Source: Streptomyces sp. NBC_01232
GTDB taxonomy: Bacteria; Actinomycetota; Actinomycetes; Streptomycetales; Streptomycetaceae
Length of the DNA stretch: 64,000 bases
Direction of reading: 5' to 3'
Assembly (NCBI RefSeq): GCF_035989885.1
Contig: NZ_CP108518.1
Span: 2,484,501-2,548,500, forward strand
Below the pieces are notes generated by a model. The model did not search any database and had not been told where the DNA came from. It saw only the letters and a program-made list of their open reading frames with translations. Position 1 is the first letter of the stretch. Each line of letters starts with the position of its first letter. Shown here piece after piece: positions 10,379-19,083 of the stretch. The position numbers and the translations under genes are program-made.

Positions 10379-10656
10379 TCACCGCGATCGTGCTCATCAA
10401 GACCAGCGTGGACCGGATCCCCGAGATCGCCGAGTCCATCGCCGCCCTCGAGAACGTCAGCGAGGTCTACTCCGTCACGGGGACGTACGACCTGATCGCG
10501 CTGGTCCGCGTGGCCCGCCACGAGAACCTGGCGGACATCATCCCCGGCCGCATCAGCAAGATCCCGGGCGTCGAGGCGACGGACACGCACGTGGCCTTCC
10601 GCACGTACTCGCAGCACGACTTGGAGGCGGCGTTCGCGATCGGCCTGGACGCGTAG
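10375..10656 (+). CDS. Stand-alone AsnC/Lrp effector-binding domain (RAM domain) protein
   Basis: A 93-residue protein equal to the ligand-binding, oligomerising domain of Lrp/AsnC regulators without the helix-turn-helix. Recognisable segments are VLIKTSVDRIPEIAE, VSEVYSVTGTYDLIALV and the closing HLEAAF-like tail. Such stand-alone domains form ring-shaped oligomers and bind amino acids, sometimes modulating full-length Lrp proteins. The GTG start overlaps the rhomboid stop (GTGA), so it depends on translation of that gene. What connects a rhomboid protease with an amino-acid sensor domain is not evident from the sequence. Confidence 0.88.
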   Translation: MITAIVLIKTSVDRIPEIAESIAALENVSEVYSVTGTYDLIALVRVARHENLADIIPGRISKIPGVEATDTHVAFRTYSQHDLEAAFAIGLDA

Positions 10657-11043
10657 CACCCTGCGGGCTGCTCGGCGGTGTGCCCTGCGGTGTGCGGCTC
10701 GGCCGCGTCGTGCCTCGGGCCGCGCCTCAATCGCCGGCGGGGCTGGGGTGTGCGGGGTTGTCGGCTGGCACGGCCGGAGTCCTGCCGTGGGGTGGGGACA
10801 CGCAGGAGGGTCCCCGGAGGACGAGCGCGCGACCGCGGCCGCCCGGCCGTGACGGGCCCGCGCGCGCCGAGCCGAGGAGACTCTCGTGCGGGGCACCGCC
10901 CCACACCACCCAGCCCCGCCGGCGTTTGAGGCGCCCCCCGGGCCGTGACAGGCCCGAGCAGACGGGCACCGCCGAGCCGCCCGGCACGGGCACCGCCGAG
11001 CCGCCCGCAGGGCACCCGGCACCGCGCTACGGTCACCGCAGGG
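10657..11043. repeat. Repeat-rich intergenic spacer with inverted palindromic elements and a tandem repeat
   Basis: This 387-bp spacer between convergent genes holds no credible coding frame. It contains a second inverted pair of the CCTCAA(A/T)CGCCGG element (10724-10746 and 10911-10932) and a 22-base direct repeat with period 24 (10962-10983 and 10986-11007). The structure could end transcription from both sides. Confidence 0.7.
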
Positions 11044-11628
11044 TCAGAGCCGCGGCAGGCGGTCCGACGGACCCGCCGGGCGGCCTTCCGTCAGGTGGAA
11101 GACGTAGCCGCGCAGGTACTCCTCCAGGCCGTCGTCGATGTACGCCACGTACGCCCCGGCCCCGCCCGCCGCCTCGCGTTCGTCCGGCCGCGTCGACACC
11201 GACCAGCTCCGCTCCAGGCCCACGGCCCACTCGCGGACGCGGCCCCGGTCCCGCCACCACTCCCGCACCAGCTCCGGCGTCCACCGCTCGTCCCCGTCGC
11301 TCGCGAATCCGGCCATCGGGTCCTGCCAGGCCGCGGCCATGACCCGGTACGTCTCCTCGGGCGTGCGCGGCTGGCGGTAGACGAACTCCTGGCCGGACTC
11401 GTCGTCGTAAAGGATGTGGTCCGGCGCGACCTCGCGGCCCACCCAGCAGGTGTCCGTCACGGCTCCGTAGAACGGCCCCGGCACGTTCCGCCAGTTGCGG
11501 TCCGACCACGCGTCGGGCCAGGCGTCCCACAAGAGGGTGTCGTACACGGGCACCCACTCGGCCAGGCCCGGCAGGGGCTGGCCCTCCACGCAGGCGCGGA
11601 GGGTCGGTATCGGATCCCAGTAGCTCAT
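11044..11628 (-). CDS. Conserved hypothetical protein, tryptophan-rich, unknown function
   Basis: A 194-residue soluble protein. I chose the ATG at 11628 (MSYWDPIPTLRACVEG); the frame remains open for 22 codons upstream but those residues look like translated leader. The protein is rich in Trp, Asp and Glu, with segments WDAWPDAWSDRNWRNVPGPF and EFVYRQPRTPEETYRVMAAAW. It has no signal peptide, membrane helix or recognisable catalytic motif. It lies 14 bp downstream of the cysteine desulfurase-like gene on the same strand, so it is probably in the SAM-IV-controlled transcript, which would place it in sulfur or methionine-related metabolism. That link is inferred from position only. Confidence 0.72.
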   Translation of the reverse strand: MSYWDPIPTLRACVEGQPLPGLAEWVPVYDTLLWDAWPDAWSDRNWRNVPGPFYGAVTDTCWVGREVAPDHILYDDESGQEFVYRQPRTPEETYRVMAAAWQDPMAGFASDGDERWTPELVREWWRDRGRVREWAVGLERSWSVSTRPDEREAAGGAGAYVAYIDDGLEEYLRGYVFHLTEGRPAGPSDRLPRL

Positions 11629-11641
11629 GATCCGTACGGTG

Positions 11642-13033
11642 TCACACGGCCGGGACGCAGCGGCCTTCCTCCGTGCGGTACTGCCACTTGGCACCGTCCG
11701 CGACGAGTTCCTTCACCGCGCGGACGAAGCGGTCCACGTGCTCGTCGGGGGTGCCCGCACCGAAGCTGACGCGGATCGCGTTCAGGGAGCGCTCCCCCGG
11801 GGCTGCCTCCGGGGCACCGCATTCGCCCTGGGCCTGCGGCTCGCTGCCGAGCAGGGTGCGGACCAGCGGGTGGGCGCAGAACAGGCCGTCGCGGACGCCG
11901 ATCCCGTACTCCGCGGACAGGGCCGCCGCGAAGTGGGAGCTGTTCCAGCCGTCCACCACGAAGGAGATGACGCCGACCCGCGGGGCGTCGTCGCCGAAGA
12001 GGGAGAGGATCCGCACCGCCGGGACCTCCGCCAGGCCGCTGCGGACCTTCGCGACGAGGTGCTGCTCGCGGGCGACGAGGTTCTCGAAGCCCGCCTCGGT
12101 CAGGGCCTTGCAGGCCGAGGCGATGGAGTAGACGCCGATGACGTTCGGGGAGCCGGCCTCGTGGCGGGCGGCCGTGGTGTGCCACTCGACGTCCACGCCG
12201 CCGTCCTCGCGCCGGGCGACCTTGCGGGAGGCCCCGCCGCCGGCCAGGTACGGCTGGGCCTGCTGCAGCCAGTCCGCGCGGCCGGCGAGCACGCCCGAGC
12301 CGAAGGGCGCGTAGAGCTTGTGCCCGGAGAAGGCGACCCAGTCGACGTCGAGCTCCTGGACGGAGACGGGGTGGTGCGGGGCCAGTTGGGCGGCGTCCAG
12401 CACGATGCGCGCGCCGTGGGCGTGCGCGGCGGCGGCGAGTTCCTTGACGGGCCACAGCTCGCCGGTGACGTTGGAGGCGCCGGTGACGCAGACGAGGGCG
12501 GGACCGTAGGGGTCGCGGTCGGCGAGGGCCCGCTCCAGAGTGGCGACGGCCTCGGCCGGGGTGCGCGGCGCGTTGAGGTAGGTGACCTGCGCGTCCACCC
12601 ACGGCAGCAGGGAGGCGTGGTGTTCGGTCTCGAAGACGAACACCTGGCAGTCGGCGGGGAGTACGGCGGCGAGCAGGTTCAGCGAGTCGGTGGTGGACCG
12701 GGTGAAGACGACCTGGTCGGTGGGGCGGCAGTCGAGGAACTCGGCGACGGTGACGCGGCTCTGCTCGAAGAGGTCGGTGGAGAGCTGCGAGAGGTACCCG
12801 GCGCCGCGGTGCACGCTGCCGTAGTACGGGGCGTACGCGGCCACGTCGTCCCAGACGCGCTGCAGGGCGGGGGCGCTGGCCGCGTAGTCGAGGGCCGCGT
12901 AGGTGACCTCGCCGCCGGTGACGAGGGGGACGGTGACGTCCCGGCCGAGGACCGCGAGCGGCTCGGCACAGGCGGGGTCCACGGCGGTGGCGACGGCGAC
13001 GGCGGGGGCAGCAGTGTTCAGGGATGCGGACAT
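11642..13033 (-). CDS. SufS/CsdA-like cysteine desulfurase (class V aminotransferase)
   Basis: A 463-residue PLP enzyme. The PLP lysine is K239 in FSGHKLYAPFG, and RDGLFCAHPL places C386 where group II (SufS/CsdA) desulfurases have their catalytic cysteine (RxGxxCAxPL). It should therefore remove sulfur, or selenium, from cysteine or a related amino acid. I chose the ATG at 13033, preceded by GGGAGAT; an in-frame GTG at 13126 would add residues that are really leader. A SAM-IV riboswitch lies about 200 nt upstream, so expression should fall when S-adenosylmethionine is plentiful. A second, differently built desulfurase occurs at 24.3 kb. Confidence 0.88.
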   Translation of the reverse strand: MSASLNTAAPAVAVATAVDPACAEPLAVLGRDVTVPLVTGGEVTYAALDYAASAPALQRVWDDVAAYAPYYGSVHRGAGYLSQLSTDLFEQSRVTVAEFLDCRPTDQVVFTRSTTDSLNLLAAVLPADCQVFVFETEHHASLLPWVDAQVTYLNAPRTPAEAVATLERALADRDPYGPALVCVTGASNVTGELWPVKELAAAAHAHGARIVLDAAQLAPHHPVSVQELDVDWVAFSGHKLYAPFGSGVLAGRADWLQQAQPYLAGGGASRKVARREDGGVDVEWHTTAARHEAGSPNVIGVYSIASACKALTEAGFENLVAREQHLVAKVRSGLAEVPAVRILSLFGDDAPRVGVISFVVDGWNSSHFAAALSAEYGIGVRDGLFCAHPLVRTLLGSEPQAQGECGAPEAAPGERSLNAIRVSFGAGTPDEHVDRFVRAVKELVADGAKWQYRTEEGRCVPAV

Positions 13034-13169
13034 GGCGATATCTCCCGGCAGGCAGGGCTGAATGGCTTCGGTGTGCCCGTACGCACGTGGGTACGGGAAG
13101 ATCCCCGGAAGGTGAGGAGGCCGCACGGAAGCAGCCCTGGTCCGAGGGTGAAGTGGGGGCGGAGTCGCC

Positions 13170-13190
13170 CTATCGCATTCGCTTGCTCAC
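13170..13190 (-). other. Possible leader ORF between riboswitch and desulfurase gene
   Basis: A six-codon frame (GTG start, translation MSKRMR, TAG stop) begins 40 nt after the end of the riboswitch aptamer and has a GAGGAG site 8 nt upstream. It could be a leader peptide or a chance short frame. It lies too far from the gene start (137 nt) to be translationally coupled. Confidence 0.3.
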
Positions 13191-13229
13191 GGAAAACGCT
13201 CCTCGAGAGACCAGGACCCCTGGTGTCGA

Positions 13230-13348
13230 GGGATCCGCGCTTGCCGTAGGCCTTGCTGCCTACGACCTGGTCATCACCCGGGGCACCCCGCCACGGAAGG
13301 AGGGTTGCCGGACAGCAAGCCGGGGCCTAAACGCTGTCACTCGTGACC
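13230..13348 (-). promoter_or_regulatory. SAM-IV riboswitch
   Basis: Read on the minus strand, this 119-nt stretch matches the actinobacterial SAM-IV aptamer from end to end. It opens with GGTCACGAGTGACAGC, continues with GCTTGCTGTCCGGCAACC, then GGGGTGCCCCGGGTGATGACC, then a P5-type hairpin (GTAGGC/GCCTAC) and ends GGCAAGCGCGG. The SAM-binding core shared with SAM-I (CCGGCAACC and the GGTGC element) is intact. The leader region between it and the desulfurase start (13034-13229) is the expression platform. I do not see an obvious U-run terminator there, so control may act on translation. Confidence 0.93.
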
Positions 13349-13384
13349 TGTTCAGCATCCTGCCACAAGATCACGCGAACGCAA

Positions 13385-13413
13385 GACCCCGGTCCGCATG
13401 GTGGACCGGGGTC
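13385..13413 (-). terminator. Hairpin terminator after trpD
   Basis: A perfect 11-bp stem (13385-13395 with 13403-13413, 7-nt loop) begins 27 bp past the trpD stop and lies just upstream of the riboswitch. It separates the trpD transcript from the desulfurase leader. Confidence 0.75.
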
Positions 13414-13439
13414 ATCGCTTTCACGCCGTTCCGGCGCCG

Positions 13440-14504
13440 CTACGCGTTGCTGGCCGCCACCCAGCGCTCCAGGGCGGCCCGCGCCGCACCCGAGTCGATC
13501 GATTCGGCCGCACGGGTGATGCCGGCCGCGATCTGCTCCTCCAGGGTGCCCGTGCCGGGGTCCAGGGCCACCAGGGCCGCCGCCGAGTTCAGCAGCACGG
13601 CGTCACGGACCGGGCCGGTCTCGCCGGCCAGCAGGCGGCGGGCCACGTCCGCGTTGTAGGAGGGGTCCCCGCCGGCGAGCGCGGAGACGTCGACCAGGGA
13701 GATGCCCACGTCGCGCGGGTCGAAGGTCTGCTCGGTGACCTTGCCGTCGCGGACCCACCAGATCCGCGAGGTCGACGCCGTGGTCAGTTCGTCCAGGCCG
13801 TCGTCGCCGCGGAAGACCAGCGCGGAGGAGCCCCGCTCGGCGAGGACGCCCGCCACGATCGGAGCCATCCGGGGGTCGGCCACGCCCGAGGCCTGGGCCC
13901 GCACCCGGGCCGGGTTCGTCAGCGGGCCGAGGATGTTGAAGGTGGTGCGGATGCCGAGTTCCTTGCGGGCCGCCGCCACGTGGCGCAGGGCCGGGTGGAA
14001 CTTCACCGCGAAGCAGAAGGTGATGCCCGCCTCCTCGGCGACCTCGACGACCCGGGCGGTGCTGAGGTTGAGGTTGACCCCGAGCTTCTCCAGCACGTCC
14101 GAGGAGCCGCTGGCGGAGGACGCGGCCCGGTTGCCGTGCTTGACGACCTTGGCGCCGGTGCCGGCCACCACGATCGCGGACATCGTGGAGATGTTCACCG
14201 TTTTGGCCCCGTCGCCGCCGGTGCCGACGATGTCGACCGTGCGGCCCGGGACCTCGATCAGGTTGGCGTGCTCGTACATCGCCCGTACGAGGCCGTTGAT
14301 CTCCGCGACCGTCTCGCCCTTGGCCCGCAGCGCGACGGTGAAGCCGGCGATCTGGGCGTCGGTGGCCTCCCCGCGCATGATCCGGTCCATCGCCCAGGCG
14401 GTGTCCTCGGCGCGCAGGTCCTGGCCGGTCAGCAGAGCGTCGAGAACGCCCGGCCACCCACGGGCCGCCACGCTGTCGCCGCCTGCCGGGGTCGCAACGT
14501 TCAT
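13440..14504 (-). CDS. trpD: Anthranilate phosphoribosyltransferase
   Basis: A 354-residue enzyme that transfers the phosphoribosyl group of PRPP to anthranilate, the second step of tryptophan synthesis. The PRPP-binding loop [18 protein letters not shown] is intact, followed by [15 protein letters not shown] (the GN and SS/GS substrate-binding loop) and [11 protein letters not shown] chose the ATG at 14504 with AGGAGCG upstream. It stands alone, away from other trp genes, flanked by a terminator on each side, which is the usual scattered arrangement in Streptomyces. Confidence 0.97.
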   Translation of the reverse strand: MNVATPAGGDSVAARGWPGVLDALLTGQDLRAEDTAWAMDRIMRGEATDAQIAGFTVALRAKGETVAEINGLVRAMYEHANLIEVPGRTVDIVGTGGDGAKTVNISTMSAIVVAGTGAKVVKHGNRAASSASGSSDVLEKLGVNLNLSTARVVEVAEEAGITFCFAVKFHPALRHVAAARKELGIRTTFNILGPLTNPARVRAQASGVADPRMAPIVAGVLAERGSSALVFRGDDGLDELTTASTSRIWWVRDGKVTEQTFDPRDVGISLVDVSALAGGDPSYNADVARRLLAGETGPVRDAVLLNSAAALVALDPGTGTLEEQIAAGITRAAESIDSGAARAALERWVAASNA

Positions 14505-14596
14505 GGTCCGCTCCTGCTGTTGGTGGGCCGTCCCCATATTCTGCCGCCCACGTCGAATCGGTCGGGTTCAGCCTATCCAGCCCCGGTTACGGCAAA

Positions 14597-14625
14597 GAGC
14601 CCCGTCCAGACACTGGACGGGGCTC
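14597..14625 (-). terminator. Hairpin terminator after the qcr operon
   Basis: A perfect 12-bp stem (14597-14608 with 14614-14625, 5-nt loop) lies 58 bp past the qcrB stop. Confidence 0.75.
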
Positions 14626-14682
14626 TCGCCGTGGCGACACCAGGACTGACCGAAATCAGTCCCTCATGCGTTCATGCGGGGA

Positions 14683-16323
14683 TCAGTGGTGGCCGTGGCC
14701 GGACTGGATCTCCTTGTATTCCTCCACCGTGGGCTTCGGAATCTGGTTGTTCTCGCCGTAGAAGCCCTTGCTGAGCTTCGCGCGCAGCTTCTCGGTGGCC
14801 TTCACCTTGCGCTCGACACCGTTCTCGTCGACCGTCGGGCCGATCTCGATCGGCTTGTACTGCTCGTGCGTGGTGAGAGTGTGCAGCTTGCCCTGCGACA
14901 GCGGCTCGTGGACCTCGACGAACTCACCGTGCGGCAGACGCTTGATGATGCCGGTCTCGCGACCGTGCAGCACCTTGTCGTGGTCCCGGCGCTGGAGGCC
15001 GAGGCAGATCCGCTTGGTGACGATGAAGGCGAGGACCGGGACGACGAAGAAGCCGATCCGGACGAACCAGGTGATCGAGTTGATCGAGAGGTGGAAGTAC
15101 TGCGCAAACATGTCGTTTCCACCGCCGATCAGGAGCACGATGTACTCCGCGATCCAGGCGACACCGAAGGCGGTGCGGGTCGGGACGTTGCGCGGGCGGT
15201 CCAGGATGTGGTGCTCGCGCTTGTCCCCGGTGACCCAGGACTCGATGAAGGGCCAGACGGCGATCGCGCCCAGGACCAGCGGGAAGAGCAGCAGCGGGAT
15301 GAACACGCCCAGGACGAGCGTGTGGCCCCACAGGTTGATCTCCCAGCCGGGCATGGCCCGGATCAGGCCTTCCGGCATACCCATGTACCAGTCGGGCTGC
15401 GCACCGGTGGACACGTGGTCCGGGCGGTACGGGCCGAGCGCCCAGATCGGGTTGATCGTGGCGATGGCCGCGACGGCCGAGATGACACCGAAGACCAGGA
15501 AGAAGAAGCCTCCGGCCTTGGCCATGTAGACCGGCAGCAGCGGCATGCCGACGACGTTGTTGTTCGTCTTGCCGGGGCCCGCGAACTGGGTGTGCTTGTG
15601 GTAGAAGACCAGGATCAGGTGGGCCACGAGCAGGCCCATCATGATGCCGGGCAGCAGCAGGATGTGCACCGAGTAGAACCGTGCGACGAAGTCGCCGCCC
15701 GGGAACTCCCCGCCGAACAGGAACATCGACAGGTACGTGCCGACGACCGGGACGGACAGGATGGCGCCCTGCATGAATCGGACACCGGTACCCGACAGCA
15801 GGTCGTCCGGCAGCGAGTAACCGGTGAAGCCGGTGAACATGCCGAGGACCAGCAGCAGGAAGCCGAAGATCCAGTTGACCTCACGGGGCTTGCGGAACGC
15901 GCCGGTGAAGAAGACGCGCATCATGTGCACGATCATCGCCGCGACGAAGATCAGCGCCGCCCAGTGGTGGATCTGGCGGATCAGCAGGCCACCGCGGACG
16001 TCGAAGCTGATGTCCAGCGTCGAGGCGAAGGCCTCGGACATCATGACGCCCTGCATCGGCACGTACGAGCCGTGGTACACGACCTCGTTCATGCTCGGGT
16101 GGAAGAACAGCGTCAGGTACACACCCGTGAGGATGATGATGATGAAGCTGTAGAGGCAGATCTCACCCAGCATGAAGGACCAGTGGTCCGGGAAGATCTT
16201 GCGCATGTTGGCCTTGGCGAGGCCGTAGATGCCCAGGCGGCCGTCCGCCCAGTCGGCTACTCGCTCGCCGGCGGGCGCCTTGCGCGCCTTGCCGGCCGGT
16301 GACTTGGTAGAGGCAGTGCTCAT
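14683..16323 (-). CDS. qcrB: Cytochrome bc complex, cytochrome b subunit
   Basis: A 546-residue multispanning membrane protein, the menaquinol-oxidising cytochrome b of the actinobacterial bcc complex. Heme-ligand histidine pairs lie in RQIHHWAALIFVAAMIVHMM and in YSVHILLLPGIMMGLLVAHL. The Qo-site region and a long actinobacterial C-terminal extension (ending QSGHGHH) are present. The ATG overlaps the qcrA stop by 4 bp. It works with QcrA and QcrC as electron donor to the aa3 oxidase in a fixed supercomplex, without a soluble cytochrome c. Confidence 0.97.
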   Translation of the reverse strand: MSTASTKSPAGKARKAPAGERVADWADGRLGIYGLAKANMRKIFPDHWSFMLGEICLYSFIIIILTGVYLTLFFHPSMNEVVYHGSYVPMQGVMMSEAFASTLDISFDVRGGLLIRQIHHWAALIFVAAMIVHMMRVFFTGAFRKPREVNWIFGFLLLVLGMFTGFTGYSLPDDLLSGTGVRFMQGAILSVPVVGTYLSMFLFGGEFPGGDFVARFYSVHILLLPGIMMGLLVAHLILVFYHKHTQFAGPGKTNNNVVGMPLLPVYMAKAGGFFFLVFGVISAVAAIATINPIWALGPYRPDHVSTGAQPDWYMGMPEGLIRAMPGWEINLWGHTLVLGVFIPLLLFPLVLGAIAVWPFIESWVTGDKREHHILDRPRNVPTRTAFGVAWIAEYIVLLIGGGNDMFAQYFHLSINSITWFVRIGFFVVPVLAFIVTKRICLGLQRRDHDKVLHGRETGIIKRLPHGEFVEVHEPLSQGKLHTLTTHEQYKPIEIGPTVDENGVERKVKATEKLRAKLSKGFYGENNQIPKPTVEEYKEIQSGHGHH

Positions 16324-17378
16324 CCGCGCTCCCAGAATGCAGGACCGACGGGCTCTTCGAAGTCGCCGAGCGCTTCGAGGAAGCCTTCGTCATTCACACC
16401 GATCCGCAGCTGCGGAAGCGCGTGACCGGCCGGGCCGAAGATGACACGGGCGCCGTCGGAAAGGTCGAAGGTGGACTGGTGGCACGGGCAGAGCACGTGG
16501 TGCGTCTGCTGCTCGTACAGGCTGATCGGGCAGCCGACGTGGGTGCAGATCTTGGAGTAGGCCACGATCCCGTCGTGGGACCACTCCAGTTCCTTCTTGT
16601 CCTTGATGTCGTCCGGCTGAATGCGGACGATCATCAGGGCGGCCTTGGCGATCTGGACCTGGAAGTCGTGCTGCTCCTCCTCCAGGCCTTCCGGCCTGGC
16701 GAAGGTCAGCGACCCGACGAGCACGTCCTCGGGACGCAGCGGCTCGTTCGTGTTGTCGTTGATGAGCAGCTTGCCCTTGGCCCACAGGGTCTTGCGCAGC
16801 TTCTGCTCGGGCAGCGGGCCCAGGTCGCGCAGCAGCATGACACCGGCGAGCGGCACCATGGCCATCGCACCGAGCAGCGTGTTGCGGATCAGGGGACGCC
16901 GGCCGATGCCGGACTCGTTGGCGCCGTCGGCGAAGTCCTGCAGGACCTGCGCCTTGACCTCCGGCGGAGCGGCGATCTCGTGGCGCTCGGCGGCGACCTC
17001 GACGTCGGACATCAGGGTGCGGGCCCAGTGGACCGCGCCCGCGCCGATGCAGAAGAGGGCCACGCCCAGGGTCATGCCCAGGGAGAAGTTGAGCGCGCTG
17101 ATCTTCCCGATGGGGAAGATGTAGACGATCTTGTCGACCGGGAAGATCACGTAGGACGCGATGAAGCCGATCGTCGCCAGCATCGACAGCGTGAAGAGCA
17201 TCGCGACGGTGCGCTCGGAGCGCTTCGCCGCCCGCTCGTCGATGTCCTGGATGCGGGGCTTGTGGACCGGCAGGCCCGGGTCGGCGAACGGGTCGTCCGC
17301 GACCGCGACGCCACCGTGGTGGGCGTCTCCCTGCTCGGTCGGCAGGTGCTTCTCTTCGGGAATCTCTTGGTTACTCAT
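16320..17378 (-). CDS. qcrA: Cytochrome bc complex, Rieske iron-sulfur subunit
   Basis: A 352-residue membrane-anchored Rieske protein. Three hydrophobic segments lie in the first 220 residues (for example FTLSMLATIGFIASYVIF), which is typical of actinobacterial QcrA. The 2Fe-2S ligands are C278 and H280 (CTHVGCP) and C297 and H300 (CPCHQS), and C283 and C299 provide the stabilising disulfide. It overlaps qcrC and qcrB by 4 bp on each side, so the three are translationally coupled. Confidence 0.97.
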   Translation of the reverse strand: MSNQEIPEEKHLPTEQGDAHHGGVAVADDPFADPGLPVHKPRIQDIDERAAKRSERTVAMLFTLSMLATIGFIASYVIFPVDKIVYIFPIGKISALNFSLGMTLGVALFCIGAGAVHWARTLMSDVEVAAERHEIAAPPEVKAQVLQDFADGANESGIGRRPLIRNTLLGAMAMVPLAGVMLLRDLGPLPEQKLRKTLWAKGKLLINDNTNEPLRPEDVLVGSLTFARPEGLEEEQHDFQVQIAKAALMIVRIQPDDIKDKKELEWSHDGIVAYSKICTHVGCPISLYEQQTHHVLCPCHQSTFDLSDGARVIFGPAGHALPQLRIGVNDEGFLEALGDFEEPVGPAFWERG

Positions 17379-18184
17379 GACTTCTTGGCCTTAGCGGTGT
17401 GGGCCGCGACCCAGACGGCGACAGCGATCAGCGCACCCAGGGCGAAGATCCAGCCGAACAGACCCTCGGAGACGGGGCCGAGGCCACCGAGCTTCAGGCC
17501 ACCGGGGCTGGTCGACTTCTCGCCGTTGACGTTCTCGAGGTACGCGATGATGTCCTTCTTCTGCTTCTCCGGCATGGTGCTGTCGGGGAAGGAGGGCATG
17601 TTCTGCGGGCCGGTCTGCATGGCCTCGTAGATGTGCTTCGGCGAGACGTCCTCAAGGTTGGGGGCGTACTTGCCGTTCGTCAGCGCGCCGCCTTCGCCGG
17701 TGAAGTTGTGGCACTGCGCGCAGTTGTTGCGGAACAGCTCACCACCGTTGGCGATGTCGGCACCCGCCGGGTCGTACTGCTTCTCGGTCGGCGTGATCGG
17801 ACCGGCGCCGAGCGACGCGATGTACGCGGCCAGCTGGTCGATCTGCGCCTGGTCGTAGATGACGGGCTTCTTCGGCACCTGGGCGCCGGGCTGCTGGGCG
17901 GGCATGCGGCCCGTGCTCACCTGGAAGTCGACGGCCGCGGAGCCGACGCCGACCAGGCTCGGGCCGTCAGAGGAACCCTGACCGCCGGTTCCGTGGCAGC
18001 TTGCGCAACCCACGGCGTAGAGCTTCTTGCCCTCCTCGATGGCGAGGGACTGGGCGGTTTCATCGGCCTGCGCCTTGCCCGCGGGGGCGAAGGCGGCGTA
18101 CAGCCCCCCAGTGGCCGCCAGCGCGAGGAGTAGAACGACGACCGCCGCCAGCGGATGGCGTCGTCGTGCGGAGAGCTTTTTCAC
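17375..18184 (-). CDS. qcrC: Cytochrome bc complex, diheme cytochrome c subunit
   Basis: A 269-residue protein with an N-terminal membrane anchor (residues 11-32) and a C-terminal one (LFGWIFALGALIAVAVWVAA). Two c-type heme sites are visible, CASCH at residues 60-64 and CAQCH at 155-159. The diheme design replaces a soluble cytochrome c, passing electrons directly to the CuA site of subunit II. It follows ctaE by 76 bp and overlaps qcrA by 4 bp. Confidence 0.96.
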   Translation of the reverse strand: MKKLSARRRHPLAAVVVLLLALAATGGLYAAFAPAGKAQADETAQSLAIEEGKKLYAVGCASCHGTGGQGSSDGPSLVGVGSAAVDFQVSTGRMPAQQPGAQVPKKPVIYDQAQIDQLAAYIASLGAGPITPTEKQYDPAGADIANGGELFRNNCAQCHNFTGEGGALTNGKYAPNLEDVSPKHIYEAMQTGPQNMPSFPDSTMPEKQKKDIIAYLENVNGEKSTSPGGLKLGGLGPVSEGLFGWIFALGALIAVAVWVAAHTAKAKKS

Positions 18185-18260
18185 GGATTACCCCGGTGTC
18201 AGGATCTTCTGCGTCGGTGTGTCTGGATGGAGTGCCGGGTCTTGCCCGGTGACGTGTTCG

Positions 18261-18881
18261 CTACTTGATCAGGTAGATCGTCGCGAAGAGGCCGATCCAG
18301 ACGACGTCGACGAAGTGCCAGTAGTAGGACACGACGATGGCCGACGTGGCCTGTTCGTGGGTGAACCTCTTGGCCGCGTACGTCCGGCCGAGGACCAGCA
18401 GGAAGGCGATGAGACCGCCCGTCACGTGCAGACCGTGGAAACCGGTGGTCAGGTAGAAGACCGAGCCGTACGGACCGGACGAGAGGCTCATGCCCTCGTG
18501 CTTGACCAGCTCGGTGTACTCGAACACCTGGCCGCCAATGAAGATCGCACCCATGACGAACGTGATGATGAACCACGTCCGGAGCTTCTTCACGTCACCG
18601 CGCTCGGCTGCGAATACGCCGAGCTGGCAGGTGAGCGAGGAAAGCACCAGGATCGTCGTGTTCGTCGCCGAGAAGGGCAGATTCAAGGCCGAGGCCTGCT
18701 CTGTCCAGTACTCGGGTCCTGTCACGGATCGCAGGGTGAAGTACATCGCGAAGAGGGCCGCGAAGAACATCAGCTCGGAACTCAACCAGATGATGGTTCC
18801 GACGCTGACGAGGTTCGGCCGGTTGACCGTCGGGTGCGCGTGCCCGGTATCTACTGTCGTTGCTGTCGCCACGACCGACAT
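18261..18881 (-). CDS. ctaE: Cytochrome c oxidase subunit III
   Basis: A 206-residue membrane protein with five helices, including [23 protein letters not shown] and the conserved [13 protein letters not shown] and [15 protein letters not shown] segments. It is the first gene of the operon running into qcrCAB. The annotated ATG lies inside a perfect 21-base palindrome (18872-18892) and has no ribosome-binding site. A GTG three codons in (V4) is another possible start. Confidence 0.95.
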   Translation of the reverse strand: MSVVATATTVDTGHAHPTVNRPNLVSVGTIIWLSSELMFFAALFAMYFTLRSVTGPEYWTEQASALNLPFSATNTTILVLSSLTCQLGVFAAERGDVKKLRTWFIITFVMGAIFIGGQVFEYTELVKHEGMSLSSGPYGSVFYLTTGFHGLHVTGGLIAFLLVLGRTYAAKRFTHEQATSAIVVSYYWHFVDVVWIGLFATIYLIK

Positions 18882-18892
18882 TATGTCGGTCG
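18872..18892. promoter_or_regulatory. ctaE: Perfect palindrome over the ctaE start codon
   Basis: Arms CGACCGACAT and ATGTCGGTCG are separated by one base. On the ctaE strand the ATG is at the centre and the sequence CATAAT there resembles a -10 box. It may be an operator or an mRNA hairpin that hides the start; which one cannot be told from sequence. Confidence 0.45.
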
Positions 18893-19083
18893 CTTATCCC
18901 GCCCTCACCCCGGGGGGTGCCGTTCGGAGTGTCAGGGGCGTGTGCAAGGCCCGAACGGCCCATCAGATGACCTCTGCGGGATGCCCCGTGCTTCCCTCGG
19001 CGAACCGATGTTGGCCGTCCACCGGGAGGAGTAGCATCCCGCGCAACATCAACGTGATTCACGGGCACACGTGGAGGAACGAA

